A stretch of DNA of 64,000 nt from Cacajao melanocephalus (lineage: Eukaryota; Chordata; Mammalia; Primates; Pitheciidae). This document shows positions 12,544 through 23,795 of this stretch, piece by piece. Position 1 is the first letter of the stretch; each line of letters begins with the position of its first letter. The stretch lies in NCBI GenBank assembly GCA_963573385.1, contig CAUYLG010071707.1, positions 23,070 through 87,069 on the forward strand, written 5' to 3'. Below the pieces are notes generated by a model. It did no database searches. It was not told where the DNA came from and worked only from the letters and a program-made list of their open reading frames with translations. A program made the position numbers and the translations under genes.

Positions 12544-14124
12544 AATTCTTTCTAACATCCCTTTTGATGTATTCTTTGACCCATGATCTCTTCAAAAGTG
12601 TGTTATTTGATTTTCAAATATTTATGTAGTTATCTTTGTATTATTGATTTCCAACTTAAATGCATTGTAACCTGAGAAAATACTCTCTACCAATTGAATT
12701 ATTTTAAACTTACTGAAATTTCTTCAGGCTCAGAATATCATCTATCTTGGTAAATGTTCCAAGTGTGCTTGAGAAAAATGTCTATCTTGCTATTATTGGA
12801 TGGAATATTCCATGTCAATTAGTTAAGTTGCTTGGATAATGCTGTTCAAGTCTGATGTGTCCTTACTGGTGTTATGTCTACTTGTTTCATCAATAATTGA
12901 GAGAGGTTACTGTAATCTCCAACTACATGTACATATTCTTTTTAATCCTTGTAGTTCTGTAAGTTGTTGTGGGTAGCTCTTACTTTTACTTACATTACAA
13001 CCCCTTATTTCATTATTTCATTATTTTTGCCTAAAATGTTTGGGAAAGAAATATAAACAACAAGAAGATAAGTCTTACAAATTTATCCAGGAGGTGACTG
13101 TTTTCAATGTTCTTTATTCTTTGGTGTGGATCTCTATTTCTATTTGTTGTCATTTTACTTCTTTCTGAATAACATATTTTAACATTTATCTTAGTGAAAG
13201 TGCAGAAGATATGAATTATTTTGGATTTTCTATATGTAAAAACACCTTAACTTGAGCTTTATTGTGGAAATATATTTTGAGTGGTATTCTAGGATAATCA
13301 TCTTTTGAGTACTTTAAAGATGTTGCTCTATTGTCTTCTTGCTTTTATGTTTTCTGGTGATAAATCTTCTTTAATCATTATCATAATGTATTGTCTCTCT
13401 GATTGAATTTATGATTTTTTTCTTTATTCCTGGGTTTGAAAAAAAATGTATTTTGATATGTCTTTATGTTGTTTTCATGTTTATTGTGTTTGGGATTTGT
13501 TGAGCTTTGGATCTTCAGAATTATTGTTTTTATAAAATTTGGATAGTTTTTTGATCATTATTTTATCAATCATTTTTGTTCTCTTATACCCCCCAATTTC
13601 AGTGACCCATTATATACACATACGTTAGACTTCTTGAAGTGTGCCCCCATTTAACTTATGCTGTTTGTCACTTTTTAAATTCTCTTATTTACCCAGCATT
13701 TTCTATTGTTAATTTCTTTTTCTGTAACATCAACTTTACTGTCTTTTTTCCATGTCTAACATGCTGTTAATCCTATCCAGCATATTATTCATCCCAGACA
13801 TTTTTTCTCTCCAGAAAATCAATATGGGTCTTCTTTTTTACTTATTAATTTTGGAACATATAGAATGCAGTTATGATAGTTCTGTTTATGTCCTTTTCGG
13901 CTAATTGTAAAGCCTATTTTAACTCTGTCTTGGTTTAAATTGATTGCTTTTTCTCATTATAGGCTGTTTCCTACCTATTTTGTAAACCCGGTTAGCGTCA
14001 CCAAGATAATCAACATTGTGAGGTTTTACCTGGTTTTGAGTATCAGATATTTCTGAATTCTTTTGCAAATTCTTCAGCTTTGTTCTGAAATGCAATTGTG
14101 TTACTTGAAGTAGATGGATGTTTT

Positions 14125-14449
14125 TGGTCTTGCTTTTGTTTGTTTCTCTTTTGAGACAGAATCTCTCGCTTTGTGGCCCAGGCTGTCATGCAGTGGCATG
14201 ATCTCGGCTCGCTACAACCTCTGCCTCCTGGGTTCAAGTGATTCTCCTATCTCAGTCTCCCAAGTAGCTGTGAATACAGGCACCCACCTCAAGGCCTGGC
14301 TAATTTTTTTTGTTTTTAGTAGAGATGAGGTTTCATCAAGTTGGCCAGGCTGGTCTGGACCTCCTTATCTTAGGTGATCCACCTGCCTTGGCCTCCCAAA
14401 ATGCTGGGATTACAGTTGTGAGCCACTACACCCCACTGGTCTTGCTTTT
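14125..14449 (-). mobile_element. Alu (old AluS/J-like), antisense, with 13-bp target duplication
   Basis: Body 14138-14436, from 'tttgagacagaatctctcgc' to 'gagccactacaccccac'. The exact 13-bp repeat TGGTCTTGCTTTT at 14125-14137 and 14437-14449 is the target-site duplication, and L1 sequence continues directly on both sides. Many CpG sites are already decayed to TG/CA. Confidence 0.95.
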
Positions 14450-14949
14450 ATGATTTAGTAGGTTAGTTCAAAGCATTGCTTATTCTGTGGTTAATTCTTC
14501 CTGAGTACTCTACACAACAGCTTATTGATGTCTCCAGTCTGGCTGATGTGAACAGGCTCTATTCTCAGCCCTGTATGAGTGCCTGACACTATTCTCTAAT
14601 CCCTGAGTTTTTTTCCCCTGGTCTTGAATTGTTTCCTTATACATATTTAATGATAAGTACTCTGCTAAACTGTGGAGATCTTCGTCGTCGTTTTTCTGTT
14701 CGGTTCTCTCTTTCAGTAGTCCTCTTGTGAATTCTAGCCATTTTGATCTGTCCAGATTCTCAGCTCTATCTCCTCATCTCAGATTACCCACCATGCTCCA
14801 CCTGGGGTTCCCCTTCCTGTGCTGGAGCCAGGACCCTCTTTCAACACAGTAAGCTGGGACAGTCATAGAAAATCCTAGTTTTTCCACATCTCTCAGAAAT
14901 CACTATTCATTATTATCTGATGTCCAGCACCTTTAAAACCTATATAGTT

Positions 14950-15056
14950 TTTAAATAATAGAGTCTACATATATGTAGAGTCTATTACATATATAGTCTA
15001 CATACATTATATATAGTCTACATATATAGACTACATATATAGTCTATCTATAATAG
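14950..15056. repeat. Palindromic TAGTCTACATATA repeat array
   Basis: Five to six imperfect copies of 'tagtctacatatata' and its reverse complement 'tatatagacta' alternate in this stretch, making it strongly self-complementary. The same word 'tagtctac' recurs at 15213-15220 on the far side of the simple-repeat block, so the whole locus appears to have grown from one seed. Confidence 0.75.
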
Positions 15057-15110
15057 ATTTTTGTCATTGAATGTATTGCAAAATCCACAATTATTTTTGC
15101 ACCAACCTAA
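15057..15110 (+). mobile_element. MADE1 (mariner-derived MITE), 5' end missing
   Basis: The right part 'caattatttttgcaccaacc' plus 'taa' is the terminal inverted repeat of MADE1/Hsmar1, followed by a TA dinucleotide (15111-15112). Upstream 'gatttttgtcatt' and 'ttgcaaaatccac' match the MADE1 centre. A full MADE1 is 80 bp and starts with the mirror-image TIR; here the first 25 or so bases are absent and replaced by TA/TAGTCTA repeats. It is therefore a truncated MITE flanked on both sides by simple sequence. Confidence 0.78.
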
Positions 15111-15116
15111 TAATAG

Positions 15117-15178
<62 letters not shown>

Positions 15179-15220
15179 TATAGAGATGTGTGTGTGTGTG
15201 TGTATACACACATAGTCTAC
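15111..15220. repeat. Compound microsatellite (TC)n(TA)n(CA)n(TG)n
   Basis: (TC)n at about 15118-15145, (TA)n to 15170, then a CA block, and a TG block from 15187. The inner words TATACACACACAT and ATGTGTGTGTATA are reverse complements around a six-base spacer, so a cruciform is possible. Repeat expansion has occurred exactly next to the MADE1 end. Confidence 0.88.
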
Positions 15221-17399
15221 TTTTAGTTGTTTCAGGCAGAGGACAAAGTCTGTTTTTGTTACTATATCTTAGAAGAAGGCAGAATCCTCATTCAAATGGT
15301 TTTAAACATCTAAAAATTTACAAGGATATAGTGTAAAAACAGTTGTTCAGTCATTTCAAAATCTCACTATGAAATAAGTGTGATTTACTCATGGTATAAA
15401 ATTTACCCAATAAAGTTTACATATTCTGATATGTGTATGTGTATATATATATACATACACATATATATAAGCTCATATATTTACAAAAATATAAAAGAAT
15501 ACATATAATTTGATCTTTGTGTCTCTTTTGTCATTTATGACTATATACAAAGATTTAGATGCAGGAAAGAAAAAATGATAGTTAATATTAGGCAAGAGTA
15601 TTAGTATAAGTGAGGAGACAGATTTTTAAAAAGAAAATTTAATAGAAACATAGGATGATTTAGAATGTGTATTGATAGTCATGATTCAGAATATATGTAA
15701 TTAAAACTGTTGTGCAATTGGGAAAACCTTTTGACACTGAAAAAATATTGCTCAAGCTGTGCTTCTTAGGTTGGCAGGCAACTATGAGACTATTAAAAGA
15801 GAGAACTCAATGATATCCAGGTGTTGTAAAGCTTGATTATGTATTAGAATAAATGTGATTCTTTATTATAAGATATATATTTCAGGAGTGTTTGATGGAA
15901 CATTGGAAATTCAATTATTTACTATTTAGGCTGACTTTACTGGTTAATCCCTGGGAAAATAATTTTAAAATAATGATTATAAGTAAAATTACTAAGAATT
16001 TATTACAAGTATGTAGGTTAATGGGATTAAATGTTAATAATATTCAGGCCTTTGGATAGATGTTGCCAATTAATAGATAGCAGATCACACTCTTCACTGA
16101 GGCCACATACTGGTATACATTTTCTTGAACACCTGAAGTTTTTCTTTGGCTTAAGAATATTTCTCTTCAGTATGGCAAATGGAGGTGATGTGCATTTCTT
16201 CTTGTCCAAAGTATTTAATTTTCAGTGTGAGATTCTCCAGGTCTCTCATCTTTTGGCACAAAATTGTGATGGAATCTTTGCATTAAAATACATCAAATCT
16301 TTAAGAATCTTGAGTCACTGATTACTTAAATGACAATGAATTGTCTTAAAGGCTTGTCTTAAACCATGGTGGATTTTGCAAGAAAGCAAGAAATTTTTAT
16401 CTTATTATGTTGTTTATTTGGTTATGTCACTGAATTATTTGATTTTACAGTAGCACCTAGCTGGTTCTAACTAATAAAACCCTATGTTCTAGATCTCTAA
16501 TATGATTTTGGACAAAATTATATGGCTATCATGGAAATGTTTTAAATATAGTTATAACCAGAATAAATTAAAAATTAGAATTTTTAATTAAATAACTCGA
16601 TAGTATATAAAATTAAAAATGCTTCTGTTTGTTTCTATTTCTAAATAATGGAGAAAATAATCAAGAACTATATGATATAACTAGAGTCTTTTGCCAATAC
16701 AGTTTTTGCTATTTAATATGTGTAACACCATAATATTATTTGCATTTTTAGTGAATGTATCGATGCTGCCATATATTTGTCAAAGTGTTCTGGCAAGTAT
16801 TGAGAACACAATTAATAGTTGCTAACTGGAAAAGTGAAAATGTTCTCACTACAGAGACAGATTTTTAACTCCCTAGAAAAGTAATATTAATATTAGTCAT
16901 TTTAATGAATTTGGCTTGGATTTTGTTCTATATAACAGAGAAACTTACCTGAAGTGGTTAAAGTAGAAATTACTTATTTATTACACATAATAAGAAGTTT
17001 CCAATTAATCAAATAATGATGCATGGATTGGTATCTCTGTGATTCTATTGCCCCCTTTTTTTAATGTGCAGAATTTTGCCACTACCGTGAAAAGTAGGAT
17101 GTCATTCAAGACAGGGAATGAAGATAGGTGTGTAGGAGGTGCCATCAACTGCTTCTGATCCCTTCTATCAGAGATTGTGTACATTCTCTTGCCCTTGCAC
17201 TCTTTCAACTTCCCTCTATTTTATTGCCCAGGTCAGTATCAAATGGCTACTCCATGCTATAGAAATGATGGAAACAAGAATATTTACATCACCTGGGTGA
17301 TGTAAAGTTTTAGAGTCAGGTAAGGGAAAAGTTACTTGGGAAATGTTTTCTGGTCAGCCAAACTAAAGTGTCTGTTGTAGCTATTTAATATTCCTATTT
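15221..17399. other. Unassigned AT-rich sequence with one small palindromic TA/TG repeat
   Basis: About 2.2 kb with no recognised repeat or gene. At 15430-15470 there is a near-palindrome: an ATGTGTATGT-type arm, a TA centre, then ATACATACACAT. Two overlapping open frames near 16027-16321 (60 and 96 codons, opposite strands) have no similarity or context that I can support. Confidence 0.4.
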
Positions 17400-17565
17400 G
17401 TCAGTCCCCTGCTGGGCACTATTTGATCTGTTGGCAACAATGTGAGGTAAGAAGTATTACCCAGATTTCCCAAACGTGTGTTGAGATTTAAATAATTTCT
17501 ATTACTTGCTCAAAGTTGCATAAACTAATGGTAAGTCTAACCTAAGTATATGATTGAAGAGGCAC
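17400..17565 (-). mobile_element. MIR fragment
   Basis: Antisense MIR order is visible: 'caatgtgaggtaagaagtat' near 17439, 'tacccagatttcccaaacg' near 17457 and 'acttgctcaaagttgcataa' near 17504. Divergence is high. Confidence 0.5.
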
Positions 17566-19490
17566 TATAACTTCTAATGCTAAAATGCTAATTTAAATTT
17601 TAGCTCTATTTTGAACCTTAGTCATATTGGATAAACAAGTTTTTATTTGAAAGCATCTTTACATGCACATATCATGATAAAATTCCATGCAGTATTGAAT
17701 TTTATTTTTCTCCATGCACTATGACAATTCAAGAGGGCTTATGATCAAAACAAAATAAATATGAAAGTCACAGCATCACTAACACAAAAAATATCAGATT
17801 GTCTTCATATTGTGTTCATGAGAACTTCATTTTTTAACCTTGAATTATGGTAATAATTCATACTGTCTTCAAGGTTTTTCACTCCCTGTCATGACTAGTT
17901 ATACTCACATTTCAGTCACAGCTATTTTTTCTGTTACTGCAAGTCTTTATGGTACTATTTGTTCTGTTAGGTTTTCAGCAAACTTAATTTGCATATGCAC
18001 TCAAAGTTGTCCTTCTGATACTACTGAGTATTTTTTCATTATTTATACAATAGCTGCTGTGTGCGCTCATGTCATTTAGGGTTTCCCTGCTATTCAACTC
18101 AGTAGAGATGCATTTTAATGATCTTTGGATTCTATAGTATACGAACAAAAGCCATTTCCTGATAACTCTCTAAACTCAAGGAGAAAGTCAACTGATGTGG
18201 CAAATATATTCCTTAGATAATGGTTAAAATATGAGAAATGAGAATCTATACAACATCAACTATTGAGAGTAAGAAATATGGTTTAGTCAATTAGACTTCT
18301 CCTGCTGGTTATGCTTTTTCTGTAGACAGAACAATACATATAATGAGACATTAGTGTCTTTTGTTCTAGACTGGCTGATAGTATTTATAAGTCAAAGAGA
18401 GAATGACTTGGAACTCACTTTCTTAACACTAATATCTCACATTTCCAAGTGACCCAGACATCAAGGAATGTATTTACAGTAGCTTTTGAAATCAGCTAAT
18501 GGCAGTATACATATAACATTATCATGCACATGAAAGTTTCCATCAGCTATACCACTCATGAGGTCTTGGCTCTGTAAGGAACCCACAGGGAGAACTTGTC
18601 AGGTTTTTTCATTGTTGTGTTTGGTGTTACCACCAGTACAAGTTAGAGCACCAAGGCATGAGAGATGGAGTAAATAACTATAAAGAAATGACCTTCAGTT
18701 ATCTGAGAGCCTTCAAGAGAGAGTCACTTTTGCATAAATGTGTCTGATGTCCCTGTTATATTGTTGAAGACAGTTAAACTGTTGCCTGAGTCCTCCTTTC
18801 TCTGATGCTAAGAGCATATTGGAAGACCATGTATCAGGAGACCTCTGCCTATTTCTATACCCTAGACAGCTGGGAGAGCAACTGCATTGTCTTCTAGCAA
18901 ATATGGTACCCTTCAATAACTCTATCGAAGAATCTGGGCTGTCTTGGAAGGTTAATAAAGGTACAATATAGCCATTAAAATTTCTCCATTAACCAGACAG
19001 AGAAAAGTCAGTCAGAACAAAGTGACGATAGTTCTAAAGTACTAGAGCTAATTGACAAAACAGAACAAAATAGAGCAAGGATAAAATTGGAAAAAATGTA
19101 GAATAATAATAAGAATGTTTAACAGATGTAAGTGTAGCTCAGATAAAACTTTCTAAGAATCAAAAGCGTGATGCTGCAAGAAACAATAAGGTGGATGAAC
19201 TGAAGAAGCTAAGCATACATCAGAGCTGTCTTTATAGACTGGACAATCACGTATAGAAAATATGTCAAAACAATGAAGCAAAATTACAGACATGTGAAAG
19301 TCAGAAACAATAGGTTATAAAAAAAGGAAGATAGCTACAGATGACTTAACACTCAAGAAGTAGAAACTACAAATGAAGAAAATCCACCAAATGGAGGAGA
19401 TTCAAAGAGTAACAGAATAATAAGTTACAGAATAATTTATTCTTGAGATGAGAAAAGACCCAAGTCTATGTACTTAAAGGTTAATAAGGG
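17566..19490. other. Unassigned sequence, A-rich in its right part
   Basis: No gene or repeat I can name from 17566 to about 18950. From 18950 to 19490 the plus strand is A-rich and broadly L1-like in composition, but I could not fix any phrase. Open frames at 17840-18079 (plus, 79 codons) and 18713-18916 (minus, 67 codons) lack any sign of coding. Confidence 0.35.
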
Positions 19491-19495
19491 GAAAC

Positions 19496-19511
19496 TAGAT
19501 AGATAGATAGG

Positions 19512-19547
<36 letters not shown>
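19496..19547. repeat. TAGA/GATA tetranucleotide microsatellite
   Basis: About 13 tandem TAGA units with one interruption ('ggtaga' near 19510). Long pure runs of this kind are usually length-polymorphic in people. Confidence 0.95.
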
Positions 19548-19704
19548 AAATATACAAGAGAAAAAAGAGAGTTTACTTGATAAAAATATCATTTATTTGG
19601 AACTGTTAAATAAGTAATTATCTCACAGAAGTGAAAATAAGTTTAGCAGACAAAAATGGAATGATAATTAGGATTTGAACAATATTAATAAATTTAAATT
19701 ATAA

Positions 19705-19792
19705 ATATGTGTGTGTATATATATGTATATATATATATATACACACACATATATATACTGTGTATGTGTGTGTATACAGAGAGAGAGAGAAA
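19705..19792. repeat. TG/TA/CA/AG compound microsatellite
   Basis: Blocks of GTGTGTGTA, TATATATA, ACACACACA, GTGTGTGTA and GAGAGAGA follow each other. Opposed TG and CA blocks are again self-complementary. Confidence 0.85.
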
Positions 19793-20010
19793 GAAAAGGA
19801 GAGAACCAAGAACATAAAATGTTACAATTAGAGCTATTAAAAGCCACATTCTCCTGCTGTTATCACTAAAATTAGAAATACATGATAAAACTTGACTTCT
19901 TAAAATATCAACTGTTGCAAAATTAAGAAGCACACAAGCTAACGTTGGAATAAATTTTAATAGAAACTCAAAAGGAAATTATAAAATAACTAGGAAAAAC
20001 CTGGATTTTT
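19793..20010 (+). mobile_element. Possible L1M ORF2 fragment
   Basis: 'aattaagaagcacacaagct' near 19920 followed by 'agaaactcaaaaggaaatta' near 19963 resembles the L1M stretch after the endonuclease domain. It is short and diverged. Confidence 0.35.
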
Positions 20011-21234
20011 GATGGTAGGAGACACTTGATAATTAGCCAAGTGACCCCTTTACCAGCCAGGTATTTCACTTAGACGCAGTGTTCACAAAATTTACTATTT
20101 ACAATCAATACAAATTTCTACATGCCATGAGCCTTGGCAATTTCTAACAAAGAATTGAAGCCAAGACTGGTAAATTTTCAACTGTTGAGGTCCTAGTGGA
20201 TGTTTGCATCTGCGTGTGCTGCTGCAGAGACAGCCTACCTATAATCTATGGCACTCCTGATTCCATGGCCATCCTCTTCTTTGCTTTCTAACTGTGATCT
20301 ATTGAGGTCTTTGCTGGGAGACAAATCATGTTAGTAATGGATCAACATTCATTTCCCATGGCGTTTGCATTTGGTTAATATGTAATAATACATAACTGTG
20401 TTACTTTCAAGTCAATATATTTGTATCTTAATAAGGAAGCTTATTTGAACAAATTAGTATAAAATACAAGAATTTCAGACAATATGAGGCAAAGAAAATA
20501 TATATTTCCTATAAACAGACTTTTGGAAAACCTCAAATTGCTATTAGTGACAGAGGCTGAATCTACCTATTTGCAGTGTCTATTCCCCAAAACTTTTTTC
20601 CCTGGAGCATGAGAAGAGCTAAAATGATAAAATGTTGAAGAAGCTGAAACTATCTGAAGCAATCATCTGATGAATGCTGTTATAAATATGCCATAGTGCT
20701 GTGATATAAATTATGGGATATAACTTAAAAATTGAGAAAAATATTTAATAATTTAAATTAACATAGGGTTTTGCTTCTGAATTTTAGTAAGTGGCTTAGA
20801 GTCCCAAAAGCTTTCTTGATAATAGTCCCATATGGTTTAGTTAGTCTATATTGTTTCAGAGGCAGAGAATGGAAATAGTGAAGGACAAAAGAGAAAATGA
20901 GTCACTAAGAAAGCTGACACCTCATTAGATTTAAAAAATGCAGTCTGCTTTTCCATGAATATCATTAAAGCCCTGAGAAGACTAAAAGGCCCTATCAAAT
21001 TCCAGTTAGTGGAAGGAAGTAAAATAACCCAAATAGTTCAAAAATGCATACCATACCAAAGCTGAATCAAAACTAATTTAACGACCTAGTAAGCCACCTG
21101 ATATTTTTTCAAAGAAATTGTTCCTTCCTATATTTATGTGTTTTGATCTTAATGTCATGAAAACATTCCAAGTAAAATTGTTTCAACACATAAAACTGAT
21201 CAATGTAAGAATAGCACTTTTATCAGACATTAAT
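20011..21234. other. Unassigned AT-rich sequence
   Basis: No recognisable repeat, RNA or gene. Confidence 0.35.
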
Positions 21235-21470
21235 CCACTAAGCCTCTATTACATACGTATCATGTGCAGAGCAGTATAAGAGGTAAACTGGGAAATACAC
21301 ATGCATAAAGAACTACACAAAGAAGAGAAACTGTACCTATTTACAAGGTACTTCATCTTGATTGAGGAAATAAATGGTATGTTCATGAGATAAACAGAAT
21401 ATATCATGAGATAAACAGAATATAGACTAATGTAAGAAAGTGAAAAATGCTGTACATAATATAATTTGAA
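21235..21470 (-). mobile_element. L2 3' fragment with a small internal duplication
   Basis: Antisense L2 phrases appear in order: 'cactaagcctctattacata', 'tcatgtgcagagcagtata', 'aaactgggaaatacac', 'acaaggtacttcatcttgat' and 'tgaggaaataaatgg'. A 21-bp tandem duplication lies within it at 21384-21425. Confidence 0.5.
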
Positions 21471-21519
21471 AATGGAAAAGAAGCAAAGAAAGCAATTAAG
21501 ATAGAAAATTAAGAAAACA

Positions 21520-21705
21520 GGATTCAGTTTAATTATCTTCTACTTATTTGATCGGTGACCTTGGTCAAGCCAAGTATCTTTCAGTCCCTATTATTCACAA
21601 GTTAAAAGCAAATAATAAAATCTACCTCAAAGGTTTGATGTAGGGATTGAATGAGGCAATGAATATGAATGTGCTTTAACATTGTACATTACTAAAAATG
21701 TTTTG
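21520..21705 (+). mobile_element. MIR fragment
   Basis: Sense MIR order: 'gatcggtgaccttggtcaag' near 21550, 'aagtatctttcagtcc' near 21572, 'ctacctcaaaggtttgatgt' near 21623, 'ggattgaatgaggcaatgaa' near 21644 and 'tgtgctttaacattgtacat' near 21670. Confidence 0.65.
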
Positions 21706-21749
21706 TCAAAGGGAGTCATTTTAGTTTGGGTGGATTTTGCTGTTCTCAC

Positions 21750-21870
21750 AAAAGTAATTCCAGAAGCTATGAGGAGGGCCTTTGGTATTATCTCTTTCTA
21801 CAGCTTTATTTTATAGATAATTAAACTGTGGTTTATGAAAGTTGAAATAAATATTAAGGGTCATTAAAAA
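21750..21870 (-). mobile_element. MIR fragment
   Basis: Short antisense MIR core: 'ggtattatctctttctacag' then 'ttttatagataattaaactg'. It lies only about 50 bp from the sense MIR piece. Confidence 0.4.
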
Positions 21871-22480
21871 AATAAGTGTATAGAACACAGTAATAAGTCA
21901 ACACACATAGCTTTTATTATTCCTCAAATTTACTTGGCAGGTGTTGCAGAATCCAACACTTCATTCATTTTTTTCTGATTGAGAGATAAAGAGCTGGATA
22001 ATTCTTTGTAGTCTTCCCTCTCATGAAGCTCAAATTCTAGAGGGAAAACAACTGTAAATACTGCCAAAAAATGGTACAATATTAAGTATAAGTTAAGGGT
22101 TGTGGTGGTAGGCATATTAGATGAAAGGTCACTTAATTCAGAAATATACTCTACCATATATCCAAATATATTCTAAGTGTCTATGCTCATTTCTATCCTT
22201 TTCAGTTAGGTAAAATCCTTCTTTCTACATTTAAGCTAGAAATTCCCCATGCCACTAAAATCATAGCCATCTATTTTGTCTTTCATTGCTTACTCACAGG
22301 CAGAAATCACTTAAAGCAAATTGCATTAGGAACAAATAAGGTTTCTAATTTTATTCTAATTTGCTGATCATATTTACTTAAAAGATCACATTTGTCTACT
22401 ATCATTAATAACATCAGACTCCAATAGTCATAGATTAGATTGCTTATAATTACGTTACTTGGAAATCTTTCAAAGCCGCT
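21871..22480. other. Unassigned AT-rich sequence
   Basis: No recognisable feature; a minus-strand 75-codon frame at 21930-22157 has no support. Confidence 0.35.
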
Positions 22481-22700
22481 ACGAAGAGATTTTACTTTTC
22501 CTTCCTTCCTTCCTTCTCTCCTTCCTTCTCTCTTGCTTTCCTTCCTTCTCTCTCCTTCCTTCCTTCCTTCCCTCCCCCCTTCCTCCTTCCTTCCTTTTTT
22601 CTTTTTTCCTTCTTTCTTTTTTTCTTTCTTTCTTTCTCTTTCTTTCTTTTTCTTTCTTTCTCTTTCTTTCTTTTTCTTTCTTTCTCTTTCTTTCTTTTTT

Positions 22701-22757
<57 letters not shown>

Positions 22758-23111
22758 TTTCTTTCTTTTTCTTTTCTCTCTCTCTTTCTTTCTTTTCCCT
22801 CTTTGTCTCTTTCTTCTTTCGTGGAGTTTTGCTCTTGGTGCCCAGGCTGGAGTGCAATGGCACTCTCTCGACTCACTGAAACCTTCGCCTCCCAGGTTCA
22901 AGCAATTCTCCTGTCTCCCTCCCCAGTAGCTGGGACTACAGGCATGTGCCGCCATGCCCAGTTAATTTTGTGTTTTTAGTAGAGACAGGGGTTTCTTCAC
23001 GTTGGTCAGGCTAGTCTCCAACTCCTGACACGAGGTGATCCACCCACCTTATCCTCCCAAAGTGCTGGCATTACAGGCATAAGCCACTGGGCCCAGCCAT
23101 GAAGAGGTTTT
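22481..23111 (-). mobile_element. Alu (AluS-like), antisense, with a tail expanded into a CTTT/CCTT tract
   Basis: The Alu body at about 22820-23098 reads from 'ggagttttgctcttggtgcc' to 'aagccactgggcccagcc'. Its oligo(T) end leads directly into a polypyrimidine tract at 22495-22819. Sequences acgaagagatttta (22481-22494) and atgaagaggttttc (23099-23112) match at 11 of 14 bases and are the likely target-site duplication. The duplication sits outside the tract, so the tract arose from the Alu tail after insertion. Confidence 0.88.
22495..22819. repeat. Polypyrimidine tract (CTTT)n / (CCTT)n
   Basis: About 320 bases, almost purely C and T on the plus strand. The left third is CCTT-rich, and the remainder is (CTTT)n with CTTTTT and CTCTTT variants, ending near 'ccctctttgtctctttc'. 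Open frames of 123 to 189 codons cross it on both strands, but they only translate the repeat (Lys/Arg/Glu on minus, Ser/Phe/Leu on plus). Not coding. Confidence 0.97.
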
Positions 23112-23669
23112 CATATCTAGTAATTATATGTTCTACTTTAGCCAAGGGTTATAAGTTCTATTGATTACACCCAAAATGCCAGGAATTTTCTAAAGATTAT
23201 ACATGGGTTGCTATTTTTTTTTTCTTTAGGGTAAAATATTTTAGTATGTAAACAAGTTCTTACATATTTAATACATGAATATTGTGGCCTTATGTTTGTA
23301 TTAAAATCAATGAAAAACTGTTTACTTAGTAGAAAACTGTAATTATCAAACAAATCTCTTACTAGTTTATACACAATTGTCAACCTTGCTTTATTAATTG
23401 GATTAACCATGAAAAGAATGAAGTTCCTAGATGTTTAGGATTTAGAAATTTAGGTAACTTAAAGGAAATGACAGGAGCTAAAGGAAAATTACCAGCGTAA
23501 CTCAAAGAAATGTAGTGTTTTCTGTCGCAAATCAATGCACTTTTTTATTCACCTGTTATGGCTATTTTTAAATAAATAACCTTTTTTTGTATATAATTAT
23601 GGAAAACAGTAGAAGGAAGTGCTGCTCTTAAGGAGTAATTTCTGCATTATGTTTTCCTGAATGAAATGC
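23112..23669. other. Unassigned AT-rich sequence
   Basis: No recognisable feature. Confidence 0.35.
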
Positions 23670-23795
23670 TTTAGCTGGTTCTGGTGGCTCACACCTGTTA
23701 TCCCACAACTTTGGGAGACCAAAGCAGGATTGCTTGAAGCCAGGAGTTCAAGACTAGTCTGAGTAACACAATAAGACCCTGTCTCAAAAAATATA
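23670..23795 (+). mobile_element. Free left Alu monomer (FLAM-like)
   Basis: Single left-monomer structure: 'agctggttctggtggctcac', 'actttgggagaccaaagcag', 'ttgcttgaagccaggagttc', 'caataagaccctgtctc' and an A-rich tail. No right monomer follows. Flanks atgaaatgctt and atgaagtatt resemble each other and may be a diverged target duplication. Confidence 0.75.

Noticed and set aside
18713..18916. 67-codon minus frame as a conserved exon or processed pseudogene
   Set aside because: No protein family recognised, no poly(A) remnant, no target duplication and no splice signals that I could support.
22307..22979. Several open frames of 123 to 189 codons on both strands
   Set aside because: They cross the CTTT/CCTT tract and translate only the repeat (Lys/Arg/Glu or Ser/Phe/Leu). 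Parallel frames on both strands and in different phases show the openness comes from composition.
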